Source of the DNA: Pohlia nutans
Lineage: Eukaryota > Streptophyta > Bryopsida > Bryales > Mniaceae
NCBI GenBank assembly: GCA_022496805.1
Contig: CM040102.1
Location: 21,855,955 to 21,919,954 of the forward strand
Reading direction: 5' to 3'
Length of the DNA: 64,000 nucleotides
The position numbers and the translations under genes were made by a program. The notes below the pieces were generated by a model. That model made no database searches, was not told where the DNA came from, and saw only the letters and a list, made by a program, of their open reading frames with translations. Of this stretch, positions 60,594 through 64,000 are shown piece after piece (positions within the stretch are counted from its first letter, which is position 1; each line of letters starts with the position of its first letter).

Positions 60594-61440
60594 CCCCTAA
60601 ATGATAGAAGGGGTAAGGGCAAAACTTAAATGTGTTATGAAATGTTGCTTTTGTAACTTTGATGAAGTTTGGTCCAAAACAGAGAATGAGAAGCATTTAG
60701 TAAATATCCATACGGTCAAAATTTCAAAAAATGTTTTGGACACTCATTTAATGACTTTAGAAACATTCACCATTTGATATTTATCAAAAGTAAAAAAATA
60801 TATTTTTGAAATTTGAAATTTAATATGATTGGTTAAACTAAACATTTTATTTTAAAAGTCTAAAAAGCAGTTTTCCAAAGGAGAGAACATCATTAGTTTC
60901 CCAAAATAGTAATATAACACTAGGACAATATGGAGATCTTTTTCTTTGAAGAATTTTCTTCGGTGGAGTAACTTGGTTTGACATAATTCAAATTGGGTTG
61001 GAAAGTAGACTTGATTTTCTATTTGATATTTTTTTTATTCGTATTTTTAACCCCTAAAGGACCGGAGTGTTTTTCCTCCAAAAACACTCCAATGCTGCCA
61101 TTTTTACTCCCCCATGCAAAAAATCCAAAAGAATGTTATTTTTTACCTTCTAACCGTAAGATCTTGTCCTAAACTATTTGAAAAACATACACAACAAATT
61201 TCGTTGATTTTGACCGCACGGATTGCAAGATAATTGCGTTTGATGGAAAAAAACACCCCAGAAAAACACATGCCCGAAAATTTCAGATGCGTTTGACCAC
61301 AGCTACATCAAAAAAACCTCACTACCGAAACTTGTCGCACTTCACTTTCACATTCTATATGATGTTACTTAGTTGTGTACCAATTTTCGTTGCGTTTGGA
61401 GATGTTTAGGATGTTGAATAACACCTTGCACTTGTTGGGG
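60594..61440. mobile_element. Two adjacent TTAA-type elements, the first truncated
   Basis: The first starts CCCCTAAATGATAGAAGGGG after TTAA (60590-60593) and matches the 540-bp family (47011-47552) until about 61040. There its last 80 bases are missing and a second element starts CCCCTAAAGGACCGGAGTG after TTAA (61047-61050), ending near GGGGGTTTAAAGG (61440). The right end of the second is degenerate. Confidence 0.5.
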
Positions 61441-62200
61441 GTTTAAAGGTTCAGAAAAGACTATATGTTTTTGGAATTGCAAGGTTTTCGACTTTCTTTA
61501 TTTAAAATACAAATCCGAGCGGTGAAACACAAGTACATTCCACCCTCTACAAAATGGCGAAAAAAAATTTGAAAAAAAAATAAATCTCCAAGTTTTAGAA
61601 GACATGTAACACATTTTCTAAGAATTTTGGGGGTTAGGGGGGAAATAAAGGGTGGAGGAAGGGAATTGAAGTGCCAACCCATTCCAATGTTCATGACCCC
61701 ACTAACTCTCAAGGTACACTGCCACGTGGCAGTCCCTCATTGGACGATTTTTTATTTTTTTATTTTTTTATTTTAAAAAATGATTTTATTTTTTAAAATT
61801 TTAAATAAAATTTTAATTATGAAATTGAACTTTCAGTTTAAAATTTTATTTTTTATTTTTTATTTTTTATTTTTTATTTTTTTAAAAATTTTATTTTTTT
61901 ATTTTTTTTATGAGTTTGGGAAACGGGGTGGTCTTCTGCCCCCCACAGTCCACCCCATTTTCCACACACCGCCCATCTTGTTGCCCCCCCCTAAAATTCA
62001 ACTATTTCTCTACTGCCCCGCTGCCCTTTCTCCCGAAAAAAACACATTTCCCCTCATAACTTTCACATACGGTGTCGGAATTCAAAAAAAAAAAAATCCC
62101 CATTTTCGTGGCACATTGGGGAATCTACTATTAAATTTCCTTCAAATTTCGATTAAAAATGTGTTCACCGGAACCTACCCGATTCTCTAAATGTCCTAGT
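61441..62200. other. Gene-free low-complexity stretch
   Basis: Dominated by TTTTA/TTTAT runs (61750-61900) and a C-rich block (61930-62010). This precedes the retroelement-like frame. No terminal repeat of that element could be identified. Confidence 0.4.
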
Positions 62201-62201
62201 T

Positions 62202-62700
62202 AGGGGTACTCCTCACCACCAACACAGGCTGGTACCTCAGGCACCAAGAAGAAACGTCTCTCCGTCAAACTGCACGCCCTGGCGCTCCACTCCACTCCTT
62301 CCAACAAGATTGGCAACAAGAGCAACTCGCAAACCATGACTAGAGCGCGGACTGCCGATGAACAACCGGCCGCCAACCTAAGCAACCCAACCGCTTCATC
62401 GAGGTCGCGGCGCCGCAGACGCTTGCTCGAAGACGACCACGATAGCGACGGATCGCAGAGCGAAAGACAGTCTCTCTCCTCTACGTACAACACTCCGACA
62501 GCAGAGAAACAAGGACCTACGACGTCGACGAACACGCCGATGAACCAACACCCATGACCGCTGCCCCGTTCCTCACCGAACCCAACTCCGCCCCACCACT
62601 GCCAGTGAACAGGCAGTTGTAGGACCGCACTCCCAGCCAGCAGAGCCCACAGCAACCAGAAGCGGCCAACTTCAGTCAGCCAGCCCCAAACTCAGGTAAC
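62202..62700 (+). pseudogene. Broken or non-coding leader of the retroelement-like frame
   Basis: From 62204 an open stretch reads a basic and Ser/Pro-rich segment (GTKKKRLSVKLHALALHSTP; later RSRRRRRLLEDDHDSDGS) and stops at 62555. Pro/Gln-rich sequence continues in the frame of the ORF at 62701 but is cut by TAG at 62620-62622. It therefore looks like an N-terminal low-complexity region with one frameshift and one nonsense codon, or a separate small upstream frame. Confidence 0.35.
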
Positions 62701-64000
62701 ATGGAAGAAAACCCAATCTTCATATCTCCGGTAAACACCCCCAACTATTCAGAATTTTCCCACCACCTCTGGCTCTCTTATTCAGTCCATGAAATACTAA
62801 ATGCCCAATTAGGTCTCCCAGAATTCTCCTCTTATGGTGCTGCTAACTTAGCTACGATAGGAATGCCAGATAGTGAAATACAGGAATACCACTCATACCG
62901 CCATGCCTTTCCCCACGTTCCCCAGCTACTCTACCCGGCCGTCAGGCCGGATGGAATTCCCGGTCAGTTTTATCATCTCACACAGATACCCTCTGGAGTA
63001 GATATAGATACACAGTTTGGTTTAGCACATACTCACCAGTTAGTAATTAGATTTGACTTTGGCTACAATGACATGAAAAAACCCGAGGTCCAAGCAGCAG
63101 CGCTAGCCAGATTTGAGTCTATGGGCATCCCATTAGCCAATAGATTTTGTGAACCAGTCTCAGCGATAGTTCACCCTCACACCAAAAATTGGCTTGGCTT
63201 TCTAAAGGTAGATTTGCTTAATCCCAATACCGATGGCATTTCCCTCCTAAAAGGAGAACGCATTTTTACTTTGCAACTCCAAGATCACAACTATGCCATT
63301 CGCAAAGTAGAGAAAGGTTTTGACTTTCCATCCACGGCGGCTAATCGAAAATTGGAGCTTCAAAGCCCTATTCTTGCCCGCTACACCTCCCGCCAACTAC
63401 TCGGTGAGCTCACACGCCATGGATATATCGCCGGTGCCAACCTCGAGTTCATAGGCGTGACCAAACGCACCAAAGAATTAGAAACGGGGGAAATTACAGT
63501 GGCCTCCGAACCTACCAAACGGTACCTTCTCTCCACTCCCATACTCTTTTCTGGTCATAGATTGCACATTACCTCTCCTTTAAATGACCGTCCCGCTAAT
63601 CCTAACGCACCCGAGGCCCTCACTACCTCGATACTAGTTCGGGGGATACCGGTGGAGTACTCTCAACTCCAAATTACCGCCGCATTACACAAGATGTTAT
63701 CACCAAGAAACGTCCTTGCAGTTACGTATAACCGTGCAGAAGGAGACTCTTTAGGACGGCATGATGGAGTTGCCACAATACGGTGTCTCAACGCGGCGGT
63801 CTACACACACTGGTGCAACCGCAAAGGGGTCCCTTGCCTAGGCAAACTAATAGATTTTACACCTCATATCAAAAGCTTAGCGGGGGCTCACCCCGCTGCC
63901 ACGGCTCGTGCACAAGACAGCCGACCCACACGAGAAGTGATTGCAGAGGCCATCACCGCCTTCAAAAATGAAGCTCCACTCATACCATCGCTCCAACAAT
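62701..64000 (+). CDS. Retroelement first-ORF-like protein (partial at the right edge)
   Basis: ATG at 62701 (MEENPIFISPVNTPNYSEF) opens 433 codons with no stop before the window ends, by far the longest uninterrupted intergenic frame here. I see two RNA-recognition-like folds. Around residues 110-200, LVIRFDFGYNDM leads to NWLGFLKVDLLNP and GERIFTLQL. Around residues 305-390, SILVRGIPVEYSQ leads to GVATIRCLNA and HWCNRKGVPCLG, where the two strands sit like RNP2 and RNP1. Such domains occur in the first ORF of LINE-like elements, usually followed by zinc knuckles and then endonuclease and reverse transcriptase, none of which are reached. The composition (about 48% GC) differs from the surrounding AT-rich DNA. 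No family could be named. A host RNA-binding protein is the main alternative, but no introns are visible. Confidence 0.6.
   Translation, partial: MEENPIFISPVNTPNYSEFSHHLWLSYSVHEILNAQLGLPEFSSYGAANLATIGMPDSEIQEYHSYRHAFPHVPQLLYPAVRPDGIPGQFYHLTQIPSGVDIDTQFGLAHTHQLVIRFDFGYNDMKKPEVQAAALARFESMGIPLANRFCEPVSAIVHPHTKNWLGFLKVDLLNPNTDGISLLKGERIFTLQLQDHNYAIRKVEKGFDFPSTAANRKLELQSPILARYTSRQLLGELTRHGYIAGANLEFIGVTKRTKELETGEITVASEPTKRYLLSTPILFSGHRLHITSPLNDRPANPNAPEALTTSILVRGIPVEYSQLQITAALHKMLSPRNVLAVTYNRAEGDSLGRHDGVATIRCLNAAVYTHWCNRKGVPCLGKLIDFTPHIKSLAGAHPAATARAQDSRPTREVIAEAITAFKNEAPLIPSLQQ

Overview
The window is nuclear DNA of a streptophyte plant. It has spliced genes with short GT-AG introns, a plant-type DNA topoisomerase II, a proton-pump-interactor-type coiled-coil protein, TTTAGGG-type telomere-like tracts, a Stowaway element with the plant CTCCCTCCGTCCC terminus, and Ty1/copia and Tc1/mariner remnants. 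I cannot name the species. The AT-rich intergenic DNA packed with non-autonomous repeats, and proteins that look some way from flowering-plant ones, make a bryophyte, other non-seed plant or streptophyte alga the likelier guess, but this is inference.

Layout: 1-13.9 kb is gene-free repeat DNA (minisatellite, Tc1 relic, TTAA-flanked elements, a CACTA-like element with a nested Stowaway, a Tourist-like element). 14.4-22.7 kb (+) is a complete TOP2 gene, which I resolved into 22 coding exons that join in frame to 1472 codons plus stop. 22.9-26.0 kb holds repeats and a broken copia pol. 26.0-33.1 kb (-) is the most interesting gene: an Hsp100/ClpB-class AAA+ protein, 11 exons and 1137 residues, with both ATPase rings but no visible Clp N-domain. 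Its middle domain is interrupted by about three ZZ-like zinc-finger modules on their own exons, and both pore-loop aromatics are replaced. 33.1-51.3 kb is gene-poor and dominated by inverted-repeat elements, including a 4.2-kb foldback whose roughly 1.2-kb arms carry a minisatellite, and several TTAA-flanked elements. 51.35-54.14 kb (+) is a PPI1-like membrane-anchored coiled-coil protein. 54.2-62.2 kb is repeat DNA with a 50-base poly-T and an expanded minisatellite. From 62.70 kb to the right edge runs a large open frame (433 codons, no stop) that looks like the first protein of a retroelement.

The three host genes do not form an obvious functional unit: chromosome topology (TOP2), protein remodelling or quality control (ZZ-Hsp100) and a membrane or cytoskeletal coiled-coil protein (PPI). 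All work was by eye; splice sites come from consensus, phase and family similarity, not from transcripts.
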